A DNA stretch of 29,624 bases from CAZMCC01 sp964564695 (GCA_964564695.1 CAZMCC010000045.1:1-29624), one strand, 5' to 3'. Positions 1 to 8,800 are shown, numbered from the stretch's first letter. Notes: generated by a model not told the origin, from the sequence alone. Numbers and translations are program-made.

Positions 1-124
1 AGGCTTACTGCTCGATCCTCAGCCGCGTAGTTCACGGCGTTGGGTGGCACGCACCGCTTCATCGGATGTGGGACGCGCCCGGATGATGGATCGTGACGCG
101 TTCGGTTGCGGTCGCCTGCGTGAG

Positions 125-739
125 TCAGCGGCGACGTCGGCGCGTGGCCGCAACCGTGCCCGCGAGCAGCACGGCCGCTGCGGACGGGGCCGGCACCGGC
201 ACCACGGAGACCTCGTCGAGCATGACGCCGGCGAAGCCGGAGATGTTGCTGACGAAATCGAGGGTGGTGGTGGGGCCGGGCGCGCCGAAGACCTGGTACG
301 AGAAGCTCGTCCACGTCCCGAAGGCGGGGGAGGAAATGGTGTCGACGAACACGCCGTCCCAGTAGATGGTCATCCCGCCGGTCCAGGGGCCGACGTTGGA
401 CGAGACCCAGAACGAGAGGGTGTATTCCTGGATGACCGTGGTCGCGACGTCCTGGGACAGGATGCCGGGGCCGGGCGTGCCGGACATGTCGATGGCCTGG
501 ACGCCGCCGTGGGCCCAGTTGGGGTCGCCGGCGCCGACGGCGTTGACGAGGTCGACGCCGGTGTTCGGGGCGGAGGTCACGGACCAGCCGGTGATGAGCG
601 GGTCGCCGGACTGGACGGGGATGAACGGGCCGGCGGGGACGACCGGGACTTCGAACGAGCCGTTGACCACCTGCTCGGCGCAGGCGATCGAGGACAGGGC
701 GAGAGGAACCGCGACAGCGGGGATCGCAATCCGAATCAT
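125..739 (-). CDS. secreted choice-of-anchor/PEP-CTERM-like protein
   Basis: This encodes a secreted protein of about 204 residues. A hydrophobic signal peptide (IAIPAVAVPLALSSIACA) is followed by VVNGSFEVP, the usual opening of choice-of-anchor C/DUF642-like beta-sandwich domains. The middle has the expected motifs: a GW after LIT, an AIDMSGTPGPG segment, and YTLSFWVS. The C-terminus is VPVPAPSAAAVLLAG, then an alanine/threonine stretch, then five arginines. That is the Phycisphaerae form of a PEP-CTERM-like sorting tail, which predicts export and C-terminal processing. I chose the ATG at 739 because a GGAGGAG sits six bases upstream; the ATG at 745 abuts that site too closely. The substrate or ligand is unknown. 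Family assignment comes from motif memory, not a search. Confidence 0.75.
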   Translation of the reverse strand: MIRIAIPAVAVPLALSSIACAEQVVNGSFEVPVVPAGPFIPVQSGDPLITGWSVTSAPNTGVDLVNAVGAGDPNWAHGGVQAIDMSGTPGPGILSQDVATTVIQEYTLSFWVSSNVGPWTGGMTIYWDGVFVDTISSPAFGTWTSFSYQVFGAPGPTTTLDFVSNISGFAGVMLDEVSVVPVPAPSAAAVLLAGTVAATRRRRR

Positions 740-850
740 TCTCATCTCCTCCGAAACGTGCGCCCGACCGGGCATTGGGCGCGCTCCACAGGAGTGTACC
801 CCGCGGGGATTGGTTTGCCCACGAAACAGGTTCGGTGGTATGCTCCGGCC

Positions 851-1144
851 GTGTTCCCCTTCTTTAAGAAGAAAGCCGGCGCGGCCGCGACGAAAGCGCA
901 GCCCATTTTCATCTTCGCCCACATCAACGCCAAGGTCATGCCGTCGACCGCGGGGAGCGCTTCGAGGACCCGCTCGACGACGCCCTGCGCAAGGCCGGGC
1001 TCGGCGAGACCACCGGCGGCGGATCCGGCCTCGAGGAGAACGGCGAGATCAGCTTCATGGGCGTGGACATCGACGTCCACGACCTCGACCGCGCGGTCCC
1101 GCTCACCACGAGCACGCTCGACCGCCTCGGCGCGCCCAAGGGTT
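851..1144 (+). pseudogene. frameshifted and truncated conserved hypothetical gene
   Basis: Two frames together spell one recognisable protein. From GTG 851 the reading is VFPFFKKKAG...FIFAHINAKVMP. After about position 945 the sense continues in another frame as VDRGERFEDPLDDALRKAGL, then GETTGGG, GEISFMGVDIDVHDLD and LDRLGAPKGS. One missing base between the ATG at 939 and 950 (CCGTCGAC where CCGGTCGAC would keep frame) accounts for the switch. It resembles a family of conserved hypothetical proteins of about 150 residues with a VMPxDRGExxEDPL signature; I do not know its function. The product stops abruptly near 1144, where unrelated coding sequence begins, so the gene lacks its C-terminal half. 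The frameshift alone could be a sequencing error; the fusion point is harder to explain that way. Confidence 0.6.
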
Positions 1145-1276
1145 CGCTGGGACATCATCCTCGCCAACGCGGTCGCTCCGATCGTGAGCGCGACCACCAA
1201 CGCCGCGAACATCCTGGGCAACACGTACGCGGGCAGCTTGGGCAACACGGAACCGAACGCCAACTACACGTACTGA
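1145..1276 (+). pseudogene. C-terminal fragment of a beta-helix secreted protein
   Basis: In the frame ending at TGA 1274-1276 the last 43 residues read RWDIILANAVAPIVSATTNA, then ANILGNTYAGSLGNTEPNAN and YTY. This matches the end of the intact beta-helix protein at 11674-12738, which reads NWNFFANNVFGPILDR, then NNAASSLGSTDANANYSY. Shared positions include W, the ANxV..PI block, SLG(N/S)T and NANY(S/T)Y at the very end. No beta-helix repeats lie upstream; the sequence before it belongs to another gene. I read it as a decayed or recombined copy of a related gene. It is probably not translated as a separate product. Confidence 0.6.
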
Positions 1277-1278
1277 CC

Positions 1279-1698
1279 ATGCGTGCCGAGCCCCCCCCGC
1301 CCCCGTCGCTGCCCCGCCTGCCCGCCCTCGCCGCGGCGCCCGGCGGCGCCTTCCTCATCGTCGCCGAAACACTGCGGCGCTGGCACCAGTTCCGCGACCC
1401 CGCGCTCTGGACCGCGATCGTCGACGACTACCTCATCGGCGGCTTCCTTCTCTTCGCGGCCTGGCGCTGCGTGCGGCGCTCTCCCAACGCGCACCCGATC
1501 CTCGCGGCGGCGTGGGGGTTCGCGGTCGGGATGGGGTATCCGAGCGTCTTTGGGCATGCGGCGGGCCTCCATCGGCCGGACCCGTCGGGGGTCAACCCGG
1601 TGGTGCTCTTCGGCGTCATCCTCGGGCTCTGGCTCGTGGCGATCGCCATGCTCCTGTTGACGCTGCGCGCGGCGTGCCGCGCCCCGCGCATAACCTGA
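1279..1698 (+). CDS. small integral membrane protein, unknown function
   Basis: This encodes a 139-residue protein from ATG 1279, three bases after the stop of the upstream relic. The N-terminus is proline-rich (EPPPPPSLPRLP), followed by about four hydrophobic segments at roughly residues 18-34, 48-63, 75-92 and 106-129, which suggests a small polytopic inner-membrane protein. The WRCVRRSPNAHP loop is basic and presumably cytoplasmic. I do not recognise a family. It may be co-transcribed with the two STAS-like genes that begin 10 bases downstream. There are no catalytic motifs to support an enzymatic role. Confidence 0.65.
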   Translation: MRAEPPPPPSLPRLPALAAAPGGAFLIVAETLRRWHQFRDPALWTAIVDDYLIGGFLLFAAWRCVRRSPNAHPILAAAWGFAVGMGYPSVFGHAAGLHRPDPSGVNPVVLFGVILGLWLVAIAMLLLTLRAACRAPRIT

Positions 1699-1708
1699 CG
1701 CGCCCACC

Positions 1709-2125
1709 ATGCCCCCCAACGTCCGCATCATCATCTGCCCGGAGTTCATCCGTCACGACGCGGCCGGGACGTTCGACGCCGAGGCGACGCGCGCGTGCCT
1801 CTCGGGCATTGCCGCCGAGTGCGACCGCGCCGGCGTGCGCGACGCGCTGCTCGACGTCCGGGCGGTCACCGATCCCCCGAGCATCAGCGAGCTGTTCTGG
1901 GTCGCCGAGGAGCTCGGGTCGCTGGGCTTCTCTCCCCGGCTGCGCCTCGCGGTCGTCTTCACCGACATCGGGGGCGGGCGGGCAGCGTTCTTCTCGCACG
2001 CCGCGCACAACCGCGGGTTCAATGTCCGGGAGTTCACGGACTTCGAGGCCGCGTTCAACTGGCTCAGCAGCGCTCGCCCGGTTCCTTCCGGCGACGATCG
2101 CGGCGGGCCCGCGTCGTCCGCCTAG
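1709..2125 (+). CDS. STAS/SpoIIAA-like domain protein, copy 1
   Basis: This encodes a 138-residue soluble protein that starts NVRIIICPEFIRHDAAGTFD. The strand-helix alternation, the DALLDVR strand after a long helix, LRLAVVF as a central strand, and the closing REFTDFEAAFNWL helix fit the STAS/SpoIIAA-like fold (the Pfam SpoIIAA-like or Sec14-type group). Such domains often act in protein-protein interaction or small-ligand binding. There is no serine in the usual phosphorylation setting that I can identify with confidence. Its neighbour at 2138-2521 is a clear paralogue, about 60 percent identical by eye, and the two are separated by only 12 bases. They form a tandem duplication and may act as a heterodimer. 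Function is unassigned. Confidence 0.75.
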   Translation: MPPNVRIIICPEFIRHDAAGTFDAEATRACLSGIAAECDRAGVRDALLDVRAVTDPPSISELFWVAEELGSLGFSPRLRLAVVFTDIGGGRAAFFSHAAHNRGFNVREFTDFEAAFNWLSSARPVPSGDDRGGPASSA

Positions 2126-2137
2126 CCTGACACGCCC

Positions 2138-2521
2138 ATGTCCGCCCACATCCGCGTCATCACCTGCCCCGACTTCATCCGCTACGACGCGCACGGCAAG
2201 CTCGACGCCGCCGCGTCGCGGGCCTGCCTGGCGGCGATCGCGACCGAGTGCCACCATGCCGGGGTGCGTGACGCGCTGCTCGACACCCGCGACATCACCG
2301 ACGCCCCCACCTTCAGCGAGCTGTTCTGGCTCGCCGACGACCTCCCGGTGCTGGGGTTCTCGCCGCAGATCCGCCTCGCCATCGTGTACGTCGATCGGCA
2401 CACCGGGCGCGCGACGTTCTTCGCGAACGCCGCCCACAACCACGGGTTCAACTTCCGCGAGTTCACCGACTTCGAGGCCGCGTTCGCGTGGCTGAGCACG
2501 GCGACTCCCGTCGACGACTGA
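2138..2521 (+). CDS. STAS/SpoIIAA-like domain protein, copy 2
   Basis: This encodes a 127-residue paralogue of the preceding gene. Matching blocks are (R)VITCPDFIRYDA for IICPEFIRHDA, AGVRDALLDTRDITD for AGVRDALLDVRAVTD, SELFWLADDL for SELFWVAEEL, LGFSPQIRLAIVY for LGFSPRLRLAVVF, and FREFTDFEAAFAWLS at the end. The C-terminal tail of copy 1 (GDDRGGPASSA) is absent here. The conserved AAHN(R/H)GFN(V/F)REFTDFEAAF block is the most constant part and probably the functional surface. Fold assignment to the STAS/SpoIIAA-like group is by pattern, with no search behind it. Confidence 0.75.
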   Translation: MSAHIRVITCPDFIRYDAHGKLDAAASRACLAAIATECHHAGVRDALLDTRDITDAPTFSELFWLADDLPVLGFSPQIRLAIVYVDRHTGRATFFANAAHNHGFNFREFTDFEAAFAWLSTATPVDD

Positions 2522-2547
2522 TCCCCGCCATCCGCGTCGGAGCCCGC

Positions 2548-2730
2548 ATGTCGATCCTGCAGGAATTCACACGAGGATTCGCCCGCGGCGCGGGCAAGGC
2601 GATCGGCGGGGCCATCGCGGCCGGCGTCATCGGCGCCGGCCTGGGGGCGCTGGGAGCGTGGCTTACGCTCGGCTCGTCGTGGCTGATCGTGGGGGCCGCC
2701 GTCGGAGTCGCCGCCGGCCTGGCCCTGTAG
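2548..2730 (+). CDS. glycine-zipper miniprotein
   Basis: This encodes a 60-residue protein from ATG 2548. After a short amphipathic start (SILQEFTRGFARG) it becomes an almost unbroken run of Gly, Ala and hydrophobic residues (GKAIGGAIAAGVIGAGLG, then a second segment SSWLIVGAAVGVAAGLAL). Repeated GxxxG spacing makes two glycine-zipper transmembrane helices likely. Such miniproteins can oligomerise in membranes, but I see nothing that fixes a role. It lies 26 bases downstream of the second STAS-like gene and may share its transcript. The longer upstream in-frame extension overlaps that gene and was not used. Confidence 0.55.
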   Translation: MSILQEFTRGFARGAGKAIGGAIAAGVIGAGLGALGAWLTLGSSWLIVGAAVGVAAGLAL

Positions 2731-2786
2731 TTCCTTGTGCTCTACATCCTCCTGGATGCGTGATTCCCCAACATGTAGATTCGCCC

Positions 2787-4281
2787 GTGCCCGACACCCC
2801 CACCACACCCCACCCCAGCCCCACACCGACCTCCGCCGCCGCGCTGCCCATCGACCTTCCCCGCAAGGTGGGCTTCTGGGGCGCGATGGCGGTGCTCATC
2901 GGCGTGGTGATCGGGAGCGGCATCTTCCGCACGCCGTCGGTGATCGCGCAGAACCTCGGGGACCCGTGGCTGATCCTGGGATTCTGGCTTGCGGGGGGGC
3001 TGATCGCGCTGTGCGGGGCGCTGACGTTCGCGGAGCTGGCGGCGATGACGCCGCGCTCGGGCGGGGTGTACGTGTTCCTGCGCGACGGCCTTGGCCCCTG
3101 CCCCGCCTTCGTCTTCGGCTGGACCTACATGCTTATCACCAAGCCCGCCGGCGCCGGCGGGATCGCGATCGTGTTCGCCGAGCATCTCGGCAAGCTCATG
3201 GGGGTGGAGTGGAGCCCGCATGTGCTGCAGGGGGTGACGTGCGCCGCGATCGTCGCGCTCACGCTCATCAACGTCATGGGAGTCCGCGGCAGCGCGGGCT
3301 TCGCGATCGCGCTCAGCTCGCTGAAGTTCGCCGCCCTCGGCGCGATCGTCGTGCTGGGCATCGGCGCGGCCATGCGAGACGGCTTTGCGCTGCCCGCGGG
3401 CGGTTTCTCGGGCGTGCCCGCGCCGACGTCGCTGCTGGCGGCGATCGTCCCGGTGATGGCCGCGATCATGTGGACCTACGACGGCTGGAGCGACGTGGGC
3501 TCGATCGCGGGAGAAGTCAAGGACCCGCACCGGAACCTCCCGCGGGTCTACCTGCTTGGGACCCTGAGCGTGATCGGGCTGTACATGCTCGTGAACGCCG
3601 TGTACCTGTGGTTCATCCCTCCCGGTCATGGCCGCGACCGACACGCTCGCCCCGCTGCTGCTCGAGCGCCTGGCCGGCTCACTCGGCGCGTCGGCGGTGA
3701 CGGTTCTCATCGTCGTCTCGACGCTCGGCTCGACGCACGCGAGCATCCTGACGGGCGCCCGCGTCACCTTCGCGCAGGCCCGCGGCGGGCTGCTGTTCCG
3801 CTTCCTGGGGCGGATCCACCCGCGCTACGAGACGCCGGGCGTCTCGCTCTGGACCCAGTGCCTGCTGTCGTGCCTCGCGATCGTGCTGCTGGGAGACTTC
3901 CGGAACCTCGCGGGCAGCTTCGTGTTCACGATGTGGATCTTCTACGGGCTGGGGGCGGCGTCGCTGTTCATCCAGCGGCGCACAAGGCCCGACGCCGACC
4001 GGCCTTTCCGCGTCCCGGGGTATCCGGTGGTGCCGGCGATCTTTGTGATCGCGAGCGCGGCGATGACGGTGCTGTCGATCTACGACGATTGGCGGACGAC
4101 GGGGATGTGGCTGCTGGTGCTGGCTGCGGGGGTGCCGATGTATTTCGTGTGGAGGTGGGTCGGGCCCGCGAAGGGGCGAACGGAGAGCGAGGTGTGCGAT
4201 GAGTGCGGGTATTCGCGGGTCGGGCTGCCGGCGGGGGCGGTTTGTCCGAAGTGCGGGGCGCGGAACGGTGCGGGCGGGTGA
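2787..4281 (+). pseudogene. APC-family amino acid permease with zinc-ribbon tail, frameshifted
   Basis: This is an amino acid/polyamine/organocation permease. The N-terminal part has LPRKVGFWGAMAVLIGVVIG followed by SGIFRTPS, the classic TM1 G-S/G-GIF motif. FAELAAMTPRSGGVYVFL marks TM2-3 and WTYDGWSDVGSIAGEVKDP marks TM6 with its conserved loop. At about 3618-3628 the frame breaks: YLWFIPP is in one frame and VMAATDTLAPLLLERLAG resumes in the next, offset by one base. The second half keeps the remaining helices, including FRVPGYPVVPAIFV. The protein ends with CDECGYS and CPKCGARNG, a two-knuckle zinc ribbon that ordinary APC permeases lack. GTG 2787 is the only start preserving TM1; an ATG at 2886 would cut it. 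Without the break it would be about 497 residues. A sequencing indel is as likely as true decay. Substrate specificity cannot be read. Confidence 0.8.
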
Positions 4282-4302
4282 GTGGGAGAGACTGAAGAGG
4301 AC

Positions 4303-4330
4303 TCACCGCAGAGGCGCAGAGGTCGCGGAG
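4303..4330. repeat. dispersed intergenic repeat (CCGCAGAGGCGCAGAGG type)
   Basis: The unit TCACCGCAGAGGCGCAGAGG followed by TCGCGGAG sits just after the permease gene. I recognise this word from memory as a short dispersed element common in environmental and planctomycete genomes. Only one copy lies in this window, so its repetitive nature is not shown here. Confidence 0.4.
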
Positions 4331-4367
4331 GAAAGCGGACGGCGCGGAGCGCGGCGCTGAAGAAGAG

Positions 4368-4703
4368 TTGCCCCCTCTCAGGGTGCGAAGCAAAGAAAGG
4401 AAAGGGAGGAAAGGCGCGCGGGCTGCGCTGATCGGGACGTTTGTCCAGGGCGGGCGGACGCTGGTGGTGAGCGCGGACGGGGCGGCGACACGCGGGACGC
4501 TGACGTGGTCGCCCTCGGGGCAGCCGGTGACGCGGGGGACGATCGGGCTGAACGAGAAGGGCGAGCCGGTGTACTACGACGGGTCGGAGATGGCGCCGGT
4601 CGCGGTTGAGCGGGAAGGTGAGGGGGGGGCGGGGCCGGCGACCGTGATCTCGATCATGACGATGAAGTTCACGCGCAAGGCGGGGGAAGCGGACAAGAAG
4701 TGA
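4368..4703 (+). CDS. hypothetical protein, possibly the 3' end of a broken gene
   Basis: The open frame gives up to 111 residues. From about residue 20 it has protein-like composition: LIGTFVQGGRTLVVSADG, then a GTLTWSPSG(Q)PVTRGTIGL segment, GEPVYYDGSEMAPVAVE and a lysine-rich C-terminus ending GEADKK. Predicted beta strands and turns alternate. The first 20 residues (RSKERKGRKGARAA) come from purine-rich, repeat-like DNA and look artificial. The start is unclear: TTG 4368 and GTG 4383 are candidates, neither with a convincing ribosome site. The gene may have lost its 5' end when the upstream repeat landed. I recognise no family. Confidence 0.4.
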   Translation: MPPLRVRSKERKGRKGARAALIGTFVQGGRTLVVSADGAATRGTLTWSPSGQPVTRGTIGLNEKGEPVYYDGSEMAPVAVEREGEGGAGPATVISIMTMKFTRKAGEADKK

Positions 4704-4728
4704 GGCTCCCCCCCGCCGGGGTGACGGA

Positions 4729-5388
4729 CTAGGCGTCCGCGGCGCGGATGGCGGCGATGAACACCGCGAGCTTTGCGGGGTCGAGGCGTCCATCGGTGCG
4801 CACGCCGGAGCAGAGGTCGACGCCGTAGGGACGCACGATGCGCACGGCCTCGCTCACGTTCGTCGCGTTGAGCCCGCCCGCGAGGAACACCGGGCGCGGG
4901 CTCGCGGCCACGAAGGCGGCGCTGATCGACCAGTCGTGGGCGCGGCCTGTGCCGCCGAACTCGGGGACCTGGGCGGACGGGCGGCCGGAATCGAGCAGGA
5001 AGGCGTGGACGTGCGGGGCGTATCGAGGGATGAGGTCGAGCGCCTCGCGGCTCTCGATGTGGATGACCTGGACGCGGCGCACGTGGCGCTCAAGCGAGGC
5101 CAGGCGGGCCGACTCGGCAGGGTCGATGTGGCGGACGATCTGAACGGTGCTGGGGCGGGTGGCGCGGACGTGGGTGGAGATGGCCTCGGCCGAGACGAGG
5201 GACGTGAGCAGGAAGGTGGCGACCGGGGGCGGCACGAAGGCGGCGATCTCGGCGATGCGCTGATCGGGGATCGGGCCGGGGCCCGACGGCATGGCCGCGA
5301 CCAGGCCGAGGGCGTCAGCGCCGGCGTCGATCGCCATCTGCGCCTCTTCGATCGAGGCGATGCAGCAGATCTTGACGCGGGTTCTCAT
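4729..5388 (-). CDS. trpF: phosphoribosylanthranilate isomerase
   Basis: TrpF catalyses the Amadori rearrangement of N-(5-phosphoribosyl)anthranilate to the carboxyphenylamino-deoxyribulose phosphate, the third step of tryptophan synthesis, in the cytoplasm. The 219 residues cover a full TIM barrel. RVKICCIAS at the N-terminus carries the catalytic base (Cys8 by alignment to the usual KICG). Asp123 in LLDSG is the general acid, followed by FGGTGRAHDW. FLAGGLNATNV and RPYGVDLCSGV form the phosphate-binding end. The usual glycine after the catalytic cysteine is a second cysteine here. ATG 5388 was chosen because KICC must lie close to the N-terminus; an upstream in-frame start adds 12 unrelated residues. 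No other trp gene is adjacent; trpD lies at 26209-27252. Confidence 0.93.
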   Translation of the reverse strand: MRTRVKICCIASIEEAQMAIDAGADALGLVAAMPSGPGPIPDQRIAEIAAFVPPPVATFLLTSLVSAEAISTHVRATRPSTVQIVRHIDPAESARLASLERHVRRVQVIHIESREALDLIPRYAPHVHAFLLDSGRPSAQVPEFGGTGRAHDWSISAAFVAASPRPVFLAGGLNATNVSEAVRIVRPYGVDLCSGVRTDGRLDPAKLAVFIAAIRAADA

Positions 5389-5502
5389 GGCGGTGAGGAG
5401 CGTAGACGGGACCCCGCGGCCCAAGGGCGAATCACCCGGCTTTCATCCCGCGCTCACTTGGGGGGACGATGCTTGGCGAGCTGCTCACCTGGAGATTCCT
5501 AC

Positions 5503-5715
5503 GTGACACCGAACAACCGCCGCTGCCTGATCGCCATCATCGCCGCCGCCGGCGCCGTCGCGCTCGCCGGGTGCAAGGCCCAGTCCGGCACGGAGTATCA
5601 CAGCGACATCGATCGCAACGGGCAGCCGTTTGATGGGTCTACGAACAAGGATTCGCGGAGTGCTGATGTGAGCCGCGACGACATGCACGGGCATGAGTGC
5701 GAGTCGCATCGCTGA
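5503..5715 (+). CDS. small lipoprotein
   Basis: This encodes a 70-residue protein from GTG 5503, with GGAG eight bases upstream. The N-terminus PNNRRCLIAIIAAAGAVALAGC is a type II signal peptide with lipobox LAGC; cleavage before the cysteine leaves a mature peptide of about 48 residues. The mature part is hydrophilic and rich in Asp, Ser, Asn and His (SDIDRNGQPFDGSTNKDS, then DDMHGHECESHR). The HGHECESH end could bind metal, but that is only a guess. No family is recognised. Confidence 0.65.
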   Translation: MTPNNRRCLIAIIAAAGAVALAGCKAQSGTEYHSDIDRNGQPFDGSTNKDSRSADVSRDDMHGHECESHR

Positions 5716-5719
5716 GCGC

Positions 5720-5829
5720 GGGTGCCACGGGTCGGCCGCCCTGGGCAGGCCCGGGGTTGGGCTCCGCTTGCGAACCAATGCCCGTTGACGCACGCCGGGG
5801 TCTGGCGAAGCGCCCGACCCCGGGCACCC
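5720..5829. repeat. degenerate REPIN/BIME-like inverted repeat
   Basis: GGGTGCCACGGGTCGG (5720-5735) is matched on the opposite strand by CCGACCCCGGGCACCC (5814-5829) with two mismatches. The right arm can fold on itself (CCGGGGTC at 5795-5802 with GACCCCGG at 5816-5823). It fills the space between the lipoprotein gene and the convergent VIT/VWA gene. The GTGCCA core is shared with the better elements at 22813-22897 and 26011-26193. Confidence 0.4.
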
Positions 5830-5850
5830 GACACCCCCCACCCGCCCCGA

Positions 5851-8800
5851 TCAGCGGTCGCGCTCGATCCTGAGCACCGACTCGAGCAGCGCCACCTTCT
5901 CGAGCTTGGCGAGCGTGATCCGCCCGATGATCACGCGCTGGGCGGCGTCGACGTGGTCAGTGACCAACCCGGCCTCGCGGACCGCGTCGGTGGTGGCTTT
6001 GTCGCCGCTCGAGATGAGCACGACAACCGGGAATTCATGCGACGAGGGCGCCTTGTCGACGCTGAGCTGGGTGAAGTCCTCGAGGAGCTGGCGGTCGAGG
6101 GTCTGGGCGAGCTTGAGGCCGCGGTAGAGGGCGCTGAGGCGGGCGGACGCCTCGTCGGTGAGAGCCTTGACTCGGAGAGTCGCGCTCGCGTCCTTGGCGT
6201 CCAGGAGCGGGGCGATGCCGAGCAACTCGACGATCGCGGGGTTCTCGCCGCAGAGGGCCTTGAGGGCCACGCCGGCGCTCTTCACCGCGGCCGCGTCGGG
6301 GCTCAGCCCGGCCGCGGCCTTGACCAGGTGCGCCACGGGCACGCGGCCCGAGGCGAGCTGATCGCGCACGGATGCGTCGGGAGCGACGCCGATGAGGCGG
6401 CGCTGCTCCGGCGTGAGGGGCTGGGCCGTGAGGAGATCGGCGAGCGGCTTGAGGACCGACTCGTCGACGGGGATCGCGCCCTCGTAGGCCCCCTGGCCGC
6501 CGATCGGCGTGAACACCGGCGGGATGCTGTTGGCCCCGCTCGTAAAGATGTGGCCGACGAGCGGGATATCGCCCAGCATCGGCGTCGCGCCCTCGAGATC
6601 GATCTGCGGCGCGCTGGGATAGCCGGTCTTGTCGCCCGCGTCCTTCTTGCCCTCGGCCGGAGCCGCGGGCCGGCCCGTGACGGAGTCGAGAGCCCTGCGT
6701 GCGGACTCCTTGGCTGGGCCGGGTGCGGCCCCGCGGCCACCGCCGTGCGTGCCGCCAGGTCCGGCGGAGGCCGGGGCGTTGACCTGGCCACCAGGCTTGC
6801 CGGCGGGGGGGGCGGTTGGAGGCACGCGGGTTCGCGCGTCGGCGCCGCTCTGACGCCGCGGCTGGGAGGGTGCGGCCGCCGAAGCCGGTGCGCCCGGCGT
6901 GCTCGGCGCGGGGGCGGGCTGGGCGGAGGGGGGCGGCGGCGGCGACTGCACGACGCCGAAGCCGGCGGACGTGCCCTTCACCGCGAGCGTCGGATCGCCC
7001 TTCTCGCCCTTGGCCTTGGATTCTTCGCGGAGAGAGGAGGCCCGATTCGCCCGCATCCGGCCCATTCGGGACGCTTCGCCGCTCTCCAGCATGCCGAGCT
7101 TCTCGCCCGCGGCCGACATTTCGTCCTCGTCGATGCCGTTGTCGGCGCGCTCGCCGACGCCTGCACCGCCGAAGAAGCCCTTCCACGCCGTGCCGGCGGG
7201 GAGCTCGATGGGGATGTGGACGAGGCGCGGCTTGCCGTTGACGGTGACGCTGAGCTTGTCGACGGCGACGAAGCTCGTGAAGGGGGTCATGATCTGGAAG
7301 GTTTCGCCGAGCTGGACGACCTCGCCCTTGAGCTCGGCCGGGAAGCGGCCTTCCTGCAGGGCCTGCAGGTCGCGCCCGGTGACCTCGTCGACCTTGGCGC
7401 GGGCCCACAGCGTCGCGATCGCGTCGGAGCCCTGGCCGATGAGCGGGAGGGTGACGTTGATGACGCGCTCGTAGGGGCCGGCGCCGGTGTTGCCCCGGAC
7501 CGTCAGCGTGCCGGCGCCGGCGGCGGTGTAGCGCCCCGTGAGCACGAGCGGGCGGAGGTCATAGAGGTCAGGGAGGTGGCCCTGGTCGTCGGCGGGGAGG
7601 ATGTCGGTGACGGCCAGATCGCTGGAGAATTCGAGCTCGATATCGGTCAGGACCGGCGACTGGATGCGGCGCGTGAGCCGGGCGACTGCCGCGTCCGCGT
7701 CCTGATCAAGCAGGACCGTCTCGCTCTCACCGCCGCCGGCGCGGGCCATGGAGTCGATGAGGTAGCGGTTGACGGAGTTGCCGACGCCGAGGCTGAACAC
7801 GCGGGTGGTGCCGCGGTGCTTCTTGATCGCGTCGACGATCGCCATCTCGTTGCCGACGAAGGCGTCGGTGAGGAAGACGACGGTGCGGAGGGGGCGGACT
7901 GCGGCGCGTCCCCCCCCCACCTTGGCGCCGACCTTGATCGGCGTCTGCTCAAGAGCGGCGTTGATCGCGGTCATCATCTCGGTGCCGCCGGCGCCCTGCT
8001 GCCCGCCGACGAACGCCTGGGCCTCGGCGATGTTCTTCTCGCTGGCCGGGCGCGGCGACTTCCAGAGGACTCGGGTGGACCCGGCGAAGGTGATGATGTT
8101 GAAGGTGTCCGTCGGGCGCATCTGGGCGATGGCCTTGGTCATCAGCTCCTTCGACTTCTCGATCGGCCAGCCGTTCATTGAGCCCGAGGTGTCGAGCACG
8201 AACACGAGCTCACGCGGCACGATCTGATCGGGCTCGACCCGCGCGGGCGGCTCGAGGATGATCGAGAAGAAGTTCCCGTGCACGCCCGAGTGCGTGAAGA
8301 CGCCTTCCTGGATGCCGCTGCCCGCGGTGCTCCAGGTGAGGACGAAGTCCTTGTTGGGGATCTCGTTGGCCTTGGCAAGTTCGACGCTGGCGCGGGGCGA
8401 GCCGGCGGAGCCCCCGCCGGTCACGGTGTGCGACGGGGAGGACAGGGCCGAGAGGCCCGGGCCGCCGGTGTCGAGGTTGACGCTGATCGAGATGTCATGC
8501 CCGGCCCGCATGTCGGGGCGCGTCGGCATCGGCGTGATCTTGTCGGCGTCGGGGACCTGGTTCGTCGGCGCGCTGAAGGGCGAGCCGGGGTTCGGTGCGG
8601 CCGAGGGCTGCGACGTCGATCCGGGCTGCGGGAGCACAACATGGAACCAACGCCCGCCGACCTCGCCGACGCCGTCGGAGCGGAGGGAGCCGTATTCGGC
8701 GGAACCGTCGGGGTAATCGGCGCGGAAGGTGGCGATCACTTCGGGCTGGGTGTAGGAGGCGTCGGGGCGGACCGGGGTCGCGCCGCCGTGGGGGGTCCGG

